Assembly: GCF_000730645.1 (NCBI RefSeq)
Contig: NZ_BBIU01000009.1
Location: forward strand, 57,997-121,996
DNA: 64,000 nt
DNA from: Pseudomonas parafulva NBRC 16636 = DSM 17004
Lineage (GTDB): Bacteria > Pseudomonadota > Gammaproteobacteria > Pseudomonadales > Pseudomonadaceae
Reading direction: 5' to 3'
Position numbers and translations under genes: made by a program. Below the pieces are notes generated by a model, which worked only from the letters and a program-made list of their open reading frames with translations, did not search any database and was not told the origin of the DNA. Below, in pieces: positions 1 through 8,465 of this stretch; the stretch's first letter is position 1; each line of letters starts with the position of its first letter.

Positions 1-1
1 C

Positions 2-1015
2 AGCCGCCTGCCCTTCACCGCCGTGGCGGCCGTGGCCGCCCTGCTGACTGCCTTGCTGGCAGGCACCGCCATTGGTGAAAGCAACCTGTCACCCAGCCTG
101 GTTGGCCAGGTGCTGGCCAACCACCTGTGGCAGGCGGGCTACGCGGTGGACCCGATTGATGCCGGCATCGTCTGGAACTACCGCCTGACCCGCACCCTGG
201 TGGCCGCAGCCTGCGGCGCTGGCCTGGCGACCTGCGGCGTGATTCTCCAGGCCCTGCTGCGCAACCCGCTGGCCGAGCCCTATCTGCTGGGCCTGTCGGC
301 AGGTGCCTCGACCGGCGCAGTGCTGGTCGGCTTGCTGGGCCTGGGCAGCATGGCGTTGAACATGTCGGCAGGGGCATTCATAGGCGCTCTGGCGGCATTC
401 GCCCTGGTGCTGGTACTGGCCCGGGCCGCCAGCCCGGCCGGCAACAACGCCCAGGTCATTCTGGCGGGCATTGCCGGCTCGCAGCTGTTCAACGCCCTCA
501 CCGCCTTCCTCATCACTAAGTCGGCCACCGCCGAGCAGGCGCGGGGCATTCTGTTCTGGTTGCTGGGTAACCTGAGCGGTGTGCGATGGCCGTCAGTGTG
601 GCTGGCGGTACCGGTCGCAGTGCTGGGTTTGCTGGTATGCCTGTGGCACCGCCGGGCGCTGGATGCATTCACCTTCGGCGCCGATTCTGCAGCTTCACTG
701 GGCATCCCGGTGCGGCGCACGCAGTTGCTGCTGATCAGCTGCGCGGCACTGGTGACGGCGGTGATGGTATCGATCGTGGGCGCCATTGGTTTCGTCGGCC
801 TGGTCATTCCCCATGCCCTGCGCTTGCTGTTAGGCCCCGGTCACGGGCGCCTGTTGCCCGCCAGCGCACTGGGCGGCGCATTGTTCCTGGTAGCGGCCGA
901 CATTCTTTCGCGCACGTTGATTGCCGGGCAGGTCATCCCCGTGGGGGTGGTGACTGCGCTGATCGGCGCGCCGGTGTTTGCGTTGATCCTGGTCGCAAGA
1001 CGGGGGCACTCGTGA
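2..1015 (+). CDS. FecCD-family iron/cobalamin-type ABC transporter permease (5' end outside window)
   Basis: Inner-membrane permease of a BtuC/FecCD-type importer, which moves iron-siderophore, haem or cobalamin chelates from periplasm to cytoplasm. About 330 residues are visible with roughly nine hydrophobic segments, and the family signature NPLAEPYLLGLSAGAS lies near residues 78-93 of the visible part. The reading frame is open to the window edge, so the true start is probably upstream; an in-frame GTG at 23 is only a candidate. The stop TGA overlaps the GTG of the next gene (GTGA), so the ATPase is translationally coupled. The binding protein and receptor would be expected just upstream. 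The substrate cannot be read from sequence. Confidence 0.9.
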   Translation, partial: SRLPFTAVAAVAALLTALLAGTAIGESNLSPSLVGQVLANHLWQAGYAVDPIDAGIVWNYRLTRTLVAAACGAGLATCGVILQALLRNPLAEPYLLGLSAGASTGAVLVGLLGLGSMALNMSAGAFIGALAAFALVLVLARAASPAGNNAQVILAGIAGSQLFNALTAFLITKSATAEQARGILFWLLGNLSGVRWPSVWLAVPVAVLGLLVCLWHRRALDAFTFGADSAASLGIPVRRTQLLLISCAALVTAVMVSIVGAIGFVGLVIPHALRLLLGPGHGRLLPASALGGALFLVAADILSRTLIAGQVIPVGVVTALIGAPVFALILVARRGHS

Positions 1016-1800
1016 CCGCCATGGCCCCTGCGCCCATCGCACCGCTGAGCTGCCAGGGCCTGGGGCTGGACCTGGCCGGCAACACCGTACTGGACGCCCT
1101 CGACCTGACCGTGCACGCCGGCGAGACCCTGGCTATCGTCGGGCCCAACGGCTCTGGCAAGTCCTCGCTGCTCAAGTTGCTGGCCGGGCTGCGCAAGCCC
1201 ACCCGCGGCAGCGTACACCTGATGGGCCAACCGTTGGCGCAGGTGCCCAGGCGCCAGATCGCCCAGGCCCTGGCATTGGTGGAGCAACAGGCTGATACGC
1301 TCGATGCGATCCGCGTGTTCGATGCCGTTGCCCTGGGCCGCACGCCATGGTTGTCGGCGCTTGCACCGTTCTGCGCAAACGACCGTGCCATCGTCGAACA
1401 GGCGTTGGCCGACGTGGATGCCCTGCACCTGCGCGGCCGGCTGTGGGGCGCGTTATCGGGTGGTGAACGCCAGCGCGTGCATATCGCCCGCGCCCTGGCC
1501 CAACAGCCGCGCCTGCTGCTGCTGGACGAGCCCACCAACCACCTGGATATCCAGCACCAGCTAAGCCTGTTGCACCAGGTGCAAGCCTTGCAGGTCACCA
1601 CCGTGGTGGCCCTGCATGACCTCAACCAGGCCCTCACCTGCCACCGCGTGGCGGTGCTCGACAAAGGCCGCCTGGTTGCCTTGGGCAAGCCGCTGGAGGT
1701 GCTCACGCCCCAGCGCCTGCTCGACACCTTCGGTGTGCATGCCCACTACCTCACCGACCCCTACGACGGCGCGCGCATCCTGCGCTTTCGCGCCCCTTGA
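1012..1800 (+). CDS. ABC transporter ATP-binding protein, FecE/BtuD type
   Basis: Cytoplasmic ATPase partner of the preceding permease. The Walker A motif is GPNGSGKSS near residue 43, the signature is LSGGERQRV, and Walker B is LLLLDEPTNHLD; the H-loop is in VALHDLNQA. The length of about 262 residues is normal for the family. The start is taken as GTG at 1012, overlapping the permease stop; an in-frame ATG lies at 1021. It forms a two-gene importer unit with the permease and is followed 17 bases later by a pseudoazurin gene, an unusual partner for a chelate importer. Confidence 0.93.
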   Translation: MTAMAPAPIAPLSCQGLGLDLAGNTVLDALDLTVHAGETLAIVGPNGSGKSSLLKLLAGLRKPTRGSVHLMGQPLAQVPRRQIAQALALVEQQADTLDAIRVFDAVALGRTPWLSALAPFCANDRAIVEQALADVDALHLRGRLWGALSGGERQRVHIARALAQQPRLLLLDEPTNHLDIQHQLSLLHQVQALQVTTVVALHDLNQALTCHRVAVLDKGRLVALGKPLEVLTPQRLLDTFGVHAHYLTDPYDGARILRFRAP

Positions 1801-1817
1801 ACCAGGAAGTTCTGCCC

Positions 1818-2267
1818 ATGTCGTTGCGCTCTGTTGCCTTGCTGCTCGCCAGCGCCCTGCTCGCCAGCGCCCTGCTCGCCCCCACAGCCCTGGCCGAGGT
1901 TCACGAAGTAAAAATGCTCAACCGCGGTGAGGCGGGGGCGATGGTCTATGAACCTGATCACCTGCGCATCGCACCGGGCGACACGGTGCGTTTCGTACCC
2001 ACCCAGAGCGGGCACAACGCTGCGAGCGTGCCGGGTTTGATGCCAGAGGGCTCTACGGCTTTCAAGAGCAAGCTCAACCAGGTGTTCGAGCAGCGCTTTA
2101 CTGTGCCGGGCTTGTACGGCGTGCAATGCATTCCGCACCTGGCGATGGGCATGGTCATGCTCATTCAGGTCGGTGACTTTACCGAGGCCGCGGTGCCGGC
2201 AAGCCTGCCGGCGAGGGCCAAGGCGCGCTTCGGGGCGCAATTGCAACAGCTGGCGGCCGGCCAGTGA
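1818..2267 (+). CDS. Pseudoazurin-like periplasmic type 1 copper protein
   Basis: A 149-residue cupredoxin. An N-terminal signal peptide of about 25 residues ends at ALAEVHE. The mature part has the pseudoazurin pattern: a first copper-ligand His in QSGHNA, then Cys in YGVQCIPH, the second His in PHLAMG, and a ligand Met in the same loop. Pseudoazurins are small periplasmic electron carriers, for example to denitrification enzymes. ATG at 1818 follows AGGAAG; a TTG further up has no such site. The stop overlaps the GTG start of the downstream porin. The signal peptide is encoded partly by a 15-base tandem repeat. No nitrite or nitrous oxide reductase is in the window, so its redox partner is unknown. 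Confidence 0.88.
   Translation: MSLRSVALLLASALLASALLAPTALAEVHEVKMLNRGEAGAMVYEPDHLRIAPGDTVRFVPTQSGHNAASVPGLMPEGSTAFKSKLNQVFEQRFTVPGLYGVQCIPHLAMGMVMLIQVGDFTEAAVPASLPARAKARFGAQLQQLAAGQ
1842..1880 (+). repeat. 15-base tandem repeat inside pseudoazurin signal peptide
   Basis: The unit CTGCTCGCCAGCGCC occurs at 1842-1856 and again exactly at 1857-1871, followed by a partial third copy (9 bases) to 1880. It encodes the repeated hydrophobic core Leu-Leu-Ala-Ser-Ala of the signal peptide. Being a multiple of three, gain or loss of units would lengthen or shorten the h-region without a frameshift. Confidence 0.9.
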
Positions 2268-3601
2268 GAAGGTTGTCACTGGCGCTGCCACTGGTGGCGA
2301 TAGCCCCCTGGGCACAGGCCGAAAATGCCCAATCCCAAAGCCAGGGTTTTGTCCAGGACGCCAGCTGGAGCGTGCTCAACCGCAGTGTCTACGACCTGCG
2401 CGACTTCAAGCATGGCGGGCGCAACGGTGCCGCGCGCAATGCCTACAAGCCGCGCAACGCGCGTAACGGCAAGGCGGAAGAATGGGGCTACGGCCTGATG
2501 AGTACCTTCCAGTCTGGGTTCACCCAGGGGCTGGTGGGGGTGGGCGTGGATGCCCACGCTTACCTGGGCGTCAAGCTGGACAGCGGCGGCGGCCGGGCGG
2601 GCAAAGCGCGCCTGCTGGCCGTGGACAACGACGGGCACCCGCAGTCTGATTACAGCCGCGCAGGCGCCGCCGTGAAACTGCGCATTGCCAACACCGTGCT
2701 CACCTACGGCGAGCAGCGGGTGAAAACGCCGGTGTTCAGTGCCTCCGACAGCCGTTTGCTCCCGGAAACCTTCACCGGGTTCTTTCTGGCTAGTGATGAA
2801 CTGGAAGCGCTCAGGCTGGTGGCCGGGCATTTCACCGAAAACGCCGACCGCAACGCCTCCAGCCATGGCCGGGGCTTTGCGGTCAATTACTCCAATGGCC
2901 GCCAGGGTAACCAGGTCGACCTGGCCGGCGCCATCTGGACGGCCAGCCCTGGCTTCAGCGCCAGCCTGTACACGTCGCGGTATGAGGACACCTGGAACCA
3001 GCACTACCTGGGCAGCACCCTGAGCCATGCCCTGGACGAGCAGCGCAGTGTCAGCCTGGACCTCAACCTGTACCGCACCACCGACACCGGCAAGGCACTG
3101 TCGGGGCGTATCGACAACACCACCTGGAGCCTGGTTTCGCGCTACAACCAGGGGCCTCACGGCTTCAGCCTGGGCTGGCAGCAGGTGCATGGAGACACAC
3201 CGTTCGACTACGTCTCGCGGGGCGCCATCTACATCGCCAATGCGGTACAGATGTCCGACTTCAACGGGCCGAACGAAAAGTCCTGGCAGGCGCGCTACGA
3301 CCTGGACATGGGTGCCTACGGCATCCCCGGCCTGGCGCTGACGGCGCTGTACGTACGCGGCTTCGGCATCGACGGCACCGGGGTAGACCCGGCAGGTGGC
3401 TATGCCTATCTGGGCTACGGCAAGGGCGGCAAGCACTGGGAGCGTGACCTCGAGGCCCGCTATGTGGTGCAGGGCGGCCGGGCCAAGGGCCTCACCTTCT
3501 CGGTCCGGCACAACGTGCACCGGGGTAACCAGGCGCAAGCCGAGCTGGATGTCGACCAGCTTCGGCTGGCGGTGGAATGGCCGTTGTCCGGGGGGTTATG
3601 A
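2264..3601 (+). CDS. OprD-family outer membrane porin
   Basis: A 445-residue precursor with a signal peptide of about 19 residues ending at WAQA. The mature protein has the features of the OprD substrate-specific channel family: an N-terminal segment with NRSVYDLRDFKHGG, many alternating aromatic strands, a long GEQRVKTPVF loop region, and a C-terminal strand typical of an 18-stranded barrel. Length matches the family (420-450). Start is GTG, in a 4-base overlap with the pseudoazurin stop, so the two are co-translated. OprD channels usually take up amino acids, aromatic acids or peptides; the substrate here is not visible. It overlaps the convergent small gene by six bases at its 3' end. Confidence 0.92.
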   Translation: MRRLSLALPLVAIAPWAQAENAQSQSQGFVQDASWSVLNRSVYDLRDFKHGGRNGAARNAYKPRNARNGKAEEWGYGLMSTFQSGFTQGLVGVGVDAHAYLGVKLDSGGGRAGKARLLAVDNDGHPQSDYSRAGAAVKLRIANTVLTYGEQRVKTPVFSASDSRLLPETFTGFFLASDELEALRLVAGHFTENADRNASSHGRGFAVNYSNGRQGNQVDLAGAIWTASPGFSASLYTSRYEDTWNQHYLGSTLSHALDEQRSVSLDLNLYRTTDTGKALSGRIDNTTWSLVSRYNQGPHGFSLGWQQVHGDTPFDYVSRGAIYIANAVQMSDFNGPNEKSWQARYDLDMGAYGIPGLALTALYVRGFGIDGTGVDPAGGYAYLGYGKGGKHWERDLEARYVVQGGRAKGLTFSVRHNVHRGNQAQAELDVDQLRLAVEWPLSGGL

Positions 3602-3877
3602 CAGGGGTGGCTGGCTGTACGCCAGGTCGGCGAACGCGGCTTCGAGCTCCGCATCGACATGGCCAGCAGCCCTCACGCGGGTCTGCAGGTACTGCCTGAC
3701 CGTGTTGGGCCAGCGCCCTTCACGGTGCGCCGCATTGATCAGGCTCCGGGCATCCTGCCGGGTGGCACCGCGCCACAGGTCCATCAGCCTGTTCTCAAAA
3801 TCATCGGAGGTCCACCCCTCCAGGCGTGCTTCGAATTCGTCCAGCAACTTGAGCTTGTACAGGGCCATGTGTGGCAT
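3596..3877 (-). CDS. Small conserved-looking protein of unknown function
   Basis: A 93-residue acidic, soluble protein with no signal peptide or membrane segment. It is rich in charged and aromatic residues (KLLDEFEARLEGWTSDDFENRL) and appears mostly helical. ATG at 3877 is preceded by GAGGGAGAAGG, a strong ribosome-binding site that supports real expression; a second ATG lies three codons on. Its 3' end overlaps the convergent oprD-type gene by six bases. I do not recognise the family. Confidence 0.65.
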   Translation of the reverse strand: MPHMALYKLKLLDEFEARLEGWTSDDFENRLMDLWRGATRQDARSLINAAHREGRWPNTVRQYLQTRVRAAGHVDAELEAAFADLAYSQPPLS

Positions 3878-3999
3878 CGTCCTTCTCCCTCTGCAGCGAT
3901 GAAAAATCCATGTCCTGGGAGGGTAAGCACGGCCTGGCAGGCAAGGAAATGAACGCGTGGATCACTGCCGCCAGGCGTGTGTAGGGCAATTCCGTAGGT

Positions 4000-4497
4000 T
4001 CAGCGCAGGGGCAGCTGCATGTGGGTGGTCTGCCACACCGGGTCTTGTTCAACGTCCACCACGCTGAAACCCTGGCGCTCCCAGAAGCGGATGGCGCCGG
4101 GCAGAAATGGATGGGTGTGCAGGTACAGGCAGTCTACCCCTTGCGCCTGGGCGTGCAGACGCAACCTGGCGAACAGCGCTGCTGCCAGGCCGTGCCTGCG
4201 GTAGGCCGGCAAGACGAACAGCCGCACCACCTCGACCACTTGGTGGGCACGGTAGCAGAGCTGGGCAAAGCGGTGATCGTAGGGCAGGTAGCCAATCACG
4301 GCCACCAGGCGCCCGCCGTCCCGCGCCTCCAGAAAACAGCCAGCGCCGTCCAGGTACGTGCTGGCGAAGTGCGCCAGGTCATGGGGCAAGGGCGTGCCGG
4401 CGAGCATCGGGAACAATTCGCGGCCGGCCGCTTCGACGAACGCCACCACTTCATCAATGGCGTCGCGTGGAACAGGTTGCAGGGTCAGGTCGGGCAT
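4000..4497 (-). CDS. GNAT-family N-acetyltransferase
   Basis: A single GNAT domain of about 165 residues. Motif A is visible in the strand VVRLFVLPAYRRHGLAAALF, where RRHGLA is the pyrophosphate-binding turn for acetyl-CoA, followed by a C-terminal strand with LYLHTHPFLPGAIRFWERQGF. The acceptor cannot be predicted. The start is set at the ATG of MPDLTLQP; the frame extends 19 codons further up to a TTG, but that region looks non-coding. The gene is transcribed on the minus strand, divergent from the lipoprotein gene. Confidence 0.8.
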   Translation of the reverse strand: MPDLTLQPVPRDAIDEVVAFVEAAGRELFPMLAGTPLPHDLAHFASTYLDGAGCFLEARDGGRLVAVIGYLPYDHRFAQLCYRAHQVVEVVRLFVLPAYRRHGLAAALFARLRLHAQAQGVDCLYLHTHPFLPGAIRFWERQGFSVVDVEQDPVWQTTHMQLPLR

Positions 4498-4588
4498 GGG
4501 GCAGCCACCAGGCAATGGAGGCCAGGTTCTACCCCAGCCGCGCGGCCATAGCAAACGACAAGGCTCGTCGGCGTTGCGCAGACACCGT

Positions 4589-4594
4589 TATAAT
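4589..4594 (+). promoter_or_regulatory. Candidate -10 box for the lipoprotein gene
   Basis: A perfect TATAAT lies 31 bases before the ATG of the lipoprotein gene, in the divergent gap with the acetyltransferase. No convincing -35 hexamer is seen 16-18 bases upstream. Confidence 0.4.
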
Positions 4595-4625
4595 CGCCAT
4601 CCTCACAGCCCGACCAGGCCACGCC

Positions 4626-5111
4626 ATGCCTTGCCTCAACAAGTTGCTGTTGCCCCTGCTGCTGGCCCTCGCCGTTACCGCTTGCGATCAGAAACCCACC
4701 CGTGAAGAGCAGATCCTCGCGCGGCTGCCGCTGCAGGAGGCCTATACCCATAACATTGAGCGCATGGCTGCCCTGCTCGCTCGCACCCACCCTCGGTTGA
4801 CACAGGCAAGCATCGAGCAGGTGCTGCGCAAACACCTCACGGTCGAGGACCAGCGCCAGGACCTGTTCCGGCTTTACAGCGAGAAAAACTTCAGCGATGC
4901 AGAGTTCGACACGATCGTCACAGCGCTGCAGGACCCGGCCAAGGCACGGGCTCTCGAGGACACGGAGAATGGCCGGCACCTGAGCGAAAAACTCACGTCG
5001 CTGATGCGCGATACCGCTGGGGACCCCAACGTGCAAGCCTTGGCCAAACAACGCATGCAGCAGGTGGAAGACGAACTGCGGAGGCTGGACAACGCCAGCC
5101 CTGCTGGGTGA
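4626..5111 (+). CDS. Putative lipoprotein of unknown function
   Basis: A 161-residue precursor. A classic type II signal peptide has the lipobox ALAVTAC, placing the lipidated Cys at residue 20. The mature part is helical and charged, with no recognisable enzyme motif, and ends in a helix with QQVEDELRRLDN. It is probably anchored in the inner or outer membrane facing the periplasm; residue +2 is Asp, the inner-membrane retention signal in enterobacteria, although Pseudomonas sorting rules differ. It stands alone, followed by two hairpins. Confidence 0.75.
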   Translation: MPCLNKLLLPLLLALAVTACDQKPTREEQILARLPLQEAYTHNIERMAALLARTHPRLTQASIEQVLRKHLTVEDQRQDLFRLYSEKNFSDAEFDTIVTALQDPAKARALEDTENGRHLSEKLTSLMRDTAGDPNVQALAKQRMQQVEDELRRLDNASPAG

Positions 5112-5129
5112 TAGGCCCGGAAGCGCTAA

Positions 5130-5150
5130 TTGGGGTGCTTTGCGCCCCAA
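5130..5150. repeat. Hairpin after lipoprotein gene
   Basis: TTGGGG at 5130-5135 pairs with CCCCAA at 5145-5150; the stem extends inward with a T-G and two GC pairs to a TTT loop. There is no T tract after it. It may be a 3'-end stabiliser. Confidence 0.5.
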
Positions 5151-5197
5151 CTCACCCGATGATGGCCATCTTGACGTCAAGCAGTTCCCCAAAGCAC

Positions 5198-5226
5198 CGA
5201 TAACCTGTAGGGTTATCGCCCTTTTT
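5198..5226 (+). terminator. Rho-independent terminator
   Basis: CGATAACC at 5198-5205, loop TGTA, then GGGTTATCG at 5210-5218, followed by a run of five T at 5222-5226. It ends the lipoprotein transcript. Because it lies only 30 bases before the diguanylate cyclase start it could also act as an attenuator for that gene. Confidence 0.75.
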
Positions 5227-5255
5227 GCCGCATCTGTTCGCCTTCGAGGTCAGGA

Positions 5256-6827
5256 TTGCCAAACGCCAAGCAAGGAATGCGGCTCGATCTGCGCACACTT
5301 ATTCTGGTGCTTTGCGCCCTTACCGCGCTGGTGATGCTGTGCGCCAGCTATTTCGCCAGCTACCGGGTGCAGCGTCAGTTGCTGATCGATCACGCCTTGG
5401 AAGCCAACCGGGTCTATGCGGCAAAGCTGGCTGCCATCACTGAAACCTATATCCGCAACGCCCTGCAGCAACTGGCATTCAGCGCGGGTGTGCAGCGCCA
5501 GCAACTGGCCGACAGCGCTGCGCTACGGGCCGAAACCGACCGGGTGCTGGGCCAGAGCATGGCCTTCAACTCTACCTTCGTGATCGACGCGAACGGTGTA
5601 CTGCTGTCGGTATCGCCTGCACACCTGCGGCACCTGGTGGGTGGGCGCATGCAGTCCCCCGGTGTAGAAGAAGCCCTGCACGAACGCCGCCCGCTGGTTT
5701 CCACCCCCTATGTCTCGGCAGCCAACAACCTGGTCGTGACATTGTCACAACCGATCTTCGACGCCGATGGGCGTTACCTGGGCTACGTGGCGGGAAGCCT
5801 TTACCTGCACGAGCGCAACATCCTCAACAGCCTGCTGGGCGAGCACTTTTACAAGGATGGCTCCTACCTGTACGTGGTCGACAGCCAGCGCCGCCTGCTG
5901 TACCACCCCAACCCGCAGCGGGTTGGCACAGTGGTGCAGAGCAACTCGCTGATCAACCAGCTGGGCACCTTGCGCAACGGCACCCGCCAACTGAGCAACA
6001 GCCAGGGGGTGGAGATGCTGGCAGGTTTCGCCACCGTGCCAAGTGCCGGCTGGGGCGTGGTGGCGCAGCAGCCCCTGACGCGCACACTGACACCACTGGG
6101 GGACCTCATCCTCAACGTGGTGGGTACATCGGCGCCTTTGGCCCTGGTGGGCTTCCTGCTGCTGTGGTGGCTGGCCCTGATCATCGCGCAGCCGTTGTGG
6201 CAACTGGCCGCCGGGGCCCGCACCATGGACAGCCCGGAAACCGCCGAGCGCCTGCGCCGGGTGCCTGCCTGGTACTTCGAGGCGGCCGAGCTCAAGCGCG
6301 CCCTGCTGTTCGGGCTGAACCTGCTGCAGGAACGCATTGGCCGGCTCAACCGCGACGCCCAGACCGACCCGCTCACAGGCCTTGTCAACCGTCGCGGCCT
6401 GGAGTTCAGCCTGGCACTGCTGCAGGCCGATGGCCGATCGTTCTCGGCCATCGTGCTGGACATCGACCACTTCAAACGGGTCAACGACAACCATGGCCAT
6501 GAGGTGGGTGACCAGGTGCTGCGGCGCCTGGCAGAGCTGATGCGCGGCTGCTGCCGCGAGGGTGACCTGCTGTGCCGTACCGGCGGCGAGGAATTCCTCA
6601 TGCTGTTGCCAGGCGCAGGCCTGGAGGTAGCGGCCAATGTGGCCGAGCGCCTGAGGCTGACGGTGCAGGATACTCCCGTGGAACCGGTAGGCGCGGTGAC
6701 GGTGTCACTGGGCGTAGCGCGTTGGGATGCCAAGGGTGGCAATGAGCCTGCCGACGCGCTAGGTGCGGCTGACCGTGCGCTGTACCAGGCCAAGCAACAG
6801 GGGCGCAACCGGGTGGTTCACGCCTGA
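5256..6827 (+). CDS. Membrane diguanylate cyclase with Cache sensor domain
   Basis: A 523-residue enzyme making cyclic di-GMP from two GTP. Order: TM1 (about 10-30), periplasmic double-Cache domain (about 40-275, with FVIDANGVLLSVSP and YLYVVDSQRRLLYHPN), TM2 (about 285-308), a short linker, then GGDEF (about 365-520). The active-site loop is GGEEF in CRTGGEEFLML. An inhibitory I-site RxxD (REGD) lies five residues before it, so product inhibition is likely. Start TTG at 5256 has GAGG seven bases upstream; the in-frame ATG at 5277 has a site too close to use well. The Cache domain suggests sensing of a small periplasmic ligand, probably an organic acid or amine. Confidence 0.9.
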   Translation: MPNAKQGMRLDLRTLILVLCALTALVMLCASYFASYRVQRQLLIDHALEANRVYAAKLAAITETYIRNALQQLAFSAGVQRQQLADSAALRAETDRVLGQSMAFNSTFVIDANGVLLSVSPAHLRHLVGGRMQSPGVEEALHERRPLVSTPYVSAANNLVVTLSQPIFDADGRYLGYVAGSLYLHERNILNSLLGEHFYKDGSYLYVVDSQRRLLYHPNPQRVGTVVQSNSLINQLGTLRNGTRQLSNSQGVEMLAGFATVPSAGWGVVAQQPLTRTLTPLGDLILNVVGTSAPLALVGFLLLWWLALIIAQPLWQLAAGARTMDSPETAERLRRVPAWYFEAAELKRALLFGLNLLQERIGRLNRDAQTDPLTGLVNRRGLEFSLALLQADGRSFSAIVLDIDHFKRVNDNHGHEVGDQVLRRLAELMRGCCREGDLLCRTGGEEFLMLLPGAGLEVAANVAERLRLTVQDTPVEPVGAVTVSLGVARWDAKGGNEPADALGAADRALYQAKQQGRNRVVHA

Positions 6828-6934
6828 CCTCCTGGCAGGCCGCCGCACCTGCGGTCGTATCAGGTATCCGAAGGTCGCCCTCGACAAAGCGGCCTGCGGG
6901 CAACGGCGATCTACTGGCAGACACATAAAAATGA

Positions 6935-6955
6935 TGGGGCGGCCCGATCGCCCCA
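6935..6955. repeat. GC-rich hairpin between diguanylate cyclase and MFS genes
   Basis: TGGGGCG at 6935-6941 pairs with CGCCCCA at 6949-6955 around a seven-base loop. It is followed by only scattered T residues, so it is a weak terminator candidate. Confidence 0.4.
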
Positions 6956-6995
6956 CGTTCTTCATGACTGCCAATGGAAACCGGAGAGCACCCGC

Positions 6996-8333
6996 ATGTC
7001 CGCAACTCATGAGGTATCCCCCGCCACCCTGCGTCGCGTCATCGCCGCTTCAGCCATCGGCAACTTCGTCGAATGGTTCGACTTTGCGGTGTATGGCTTT
7101 CTCGCCACCCTGATCGCCAGCCAGTTCTTTGCCAGCGAAGATGCCAGCGTGGCCTTGCTCAAGACGTTCGCCGTGTTTGCGGTGGCCTTTGCCCTGCGCC
7201 CGCTGGGCGGTATCGTGTTCGGCGCGCTGGGCGACCGCCTTGGGCGCAAGCGCATTCTGTCGTTGACCATCCTGCTGATGGCGGGCTCCACGACGCTCAT
7301 CGGCCTGCTGCCCACCTACGCCAGCATCGGCCTGGCGGCGCCGGCGCTGCTTACGCTGGCGCGCTGCCTGCAGGGGTTTTCTGCCGGTGGCGAGTATGCC
7401 GGTGCCTGCGCCTACCTGATGGAGCATGCGCCTGACGACAAGCGTGCGTTCTATGGCAGCTTCGTACCGGTGTCCACTTTCTCCGCCTTTGCCTGCGCCG
7501 CGGTGATCGCCTATGGCCTGGAGGCCAGCCTGTCTGCCGAAGCCATGAGCGCCTGGGGCTGGCGTGTCCCCTTCCTGATCGCCGCCCCGTTGGGCCTGGT
7601 GGGCCTGTACCTGCGCTGGCGCATGGAAGAAACCCCGGCGTTCCGCGAGGCGCTTGCCCAGGGCAAGGTCCACGAGCATTCACCGCTCAAGGACACCTTG
7701 CGCCACCATGGCCGCACCATCCGCAACCTGGGTGCGTTCATCTCGCTGACCGCGCTGTCGTTCTACATGTTCACCACGTACTTCGCCACCTACCTGCAAC
7801 TGGTGGGCAACCTGACCCGCGCCCAGTCGCTGCTGGTCACCACGGTGGCGCTGATCTTCGCCGCGGTGGGGTGCCCGCTGGCAGGGGCATTTTCCGACCG
7901 TGTGGGGCGGCGCAAGACCATCGGCTTCACCTGCCTGTGGGTGATGGCCTGCGTGTTCCCGGCCTATTGGCTGGCGAGCTCCGGTTCCATGCCCGGGGCA
8001 CTGCTGGGGGTGATCCTGTTGGCGGTGGGCGCCCTGTGCAGCGGCGTGGTCACGGCAGCGCTGCTGTCCGAGAGCTTCCCCACCCGCACCCGCTATACCG
8101 CGTCGGCCATCACCTACAATGTGGCCTACACCCTGTTCGGCGGCACCGCCCCCCTGGTGGCGACGTGGCTGATCGGGCAGACCGGCAGCAGCCTGGCACC
8201 GGCCTTCTACCTGGTGGTGATCGCGTTGGTGGCCTTGATTGGCGGGCTGGCGCTGCCAGAAACGTCGCGCATTTCGCTGCATGACGAGGTGCCGACCGAC
8301 CCGGCAGGCAGCGGCGCGCGTCCCGCGGTTTGA
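6996..8333 (+). CDS. MFS metabolite:H+ symporter (MHS family), probably for shikimate/quinate-type acids
   Basis: A 445-residue, 12-TM major facilitator. The metabolite:H+ symporter hallmarks are present: NFVEWFDFAVYGF in TM1, the loop 2-3 motif GDRLGRKR, RCLQGFSAGGEYAG in TM4, and the repeat motif DRVGRRKT in the second half. Family members carry alpha-ketoglutarate, proline/betaine, dicarboxylates or shikimate. The two genes 130 bases downstream encode dehydroquinase and a quinate/shikimate-type dehydrogenase, so a hydroaromatic acid is the best guess; this is inference from context. Confidence 0.88.
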   Translation: MSATHEVSPATLRRVIAASAIGNFVEWFDFAVYGFLATLIASQFFASEDASVALLKTFAVFAVAFALRPLGGIVFGALGDRLGRKRILSLTILLMAGSTTLIGLLPTYASIGLAAPALLTLARCLQGFSAGGEYAGACAYLMEHAPDDKRAFYGSFVPVSTFSAFACAAVIAYGLEASLSAEAMSAWGWRVPFLIAAPLGLVGLYLRWRMEETPAFREALAQGKVHEHSPLKDTLRHHGRTIRNLGAFISLTALSFYMFTTYFATYLQLVGNLTRAQSLLVTTVALIFAAVGCPLAGAFSDRVGRRKTIGFTCLWVMACVFPAYWLASSGSMPGALLGVILLAVGALCSGVVTAALLSESFPTRTRYTASAITYNVAYTLFGGTAPLVATWLIGQTGSSLAPAFYLVVIALVALIGGLALPETSRISLHDEVPTDPAGSGARPAV

Positions 8334-8340
8334 GGCAAGG

Positions 8341-8357
8341 GGGCCGCAGTGCGGCCC
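8341..8357. repeat. Hairpin after MFS gene
   Basis: GGGCCGC at 8341-8347 and GCGGCCC at 8351-8357 form a seven-base-pair stem with a three-base loop just after the transporter stop. There is no clean T tract, so it may be a partial terminator between transporter and aroQ. Confidence 0.45.
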
Positions 8358-8465
8358 GGTTCGTTAATCGCACACTTTCGCCCGGCCAGCGCTGGGTGCA
8401 ATTGACTAAATTAACCGGCTGGTACAAAACTGGAGGCATTCAACAACAACAAAGCGATACTCCCC

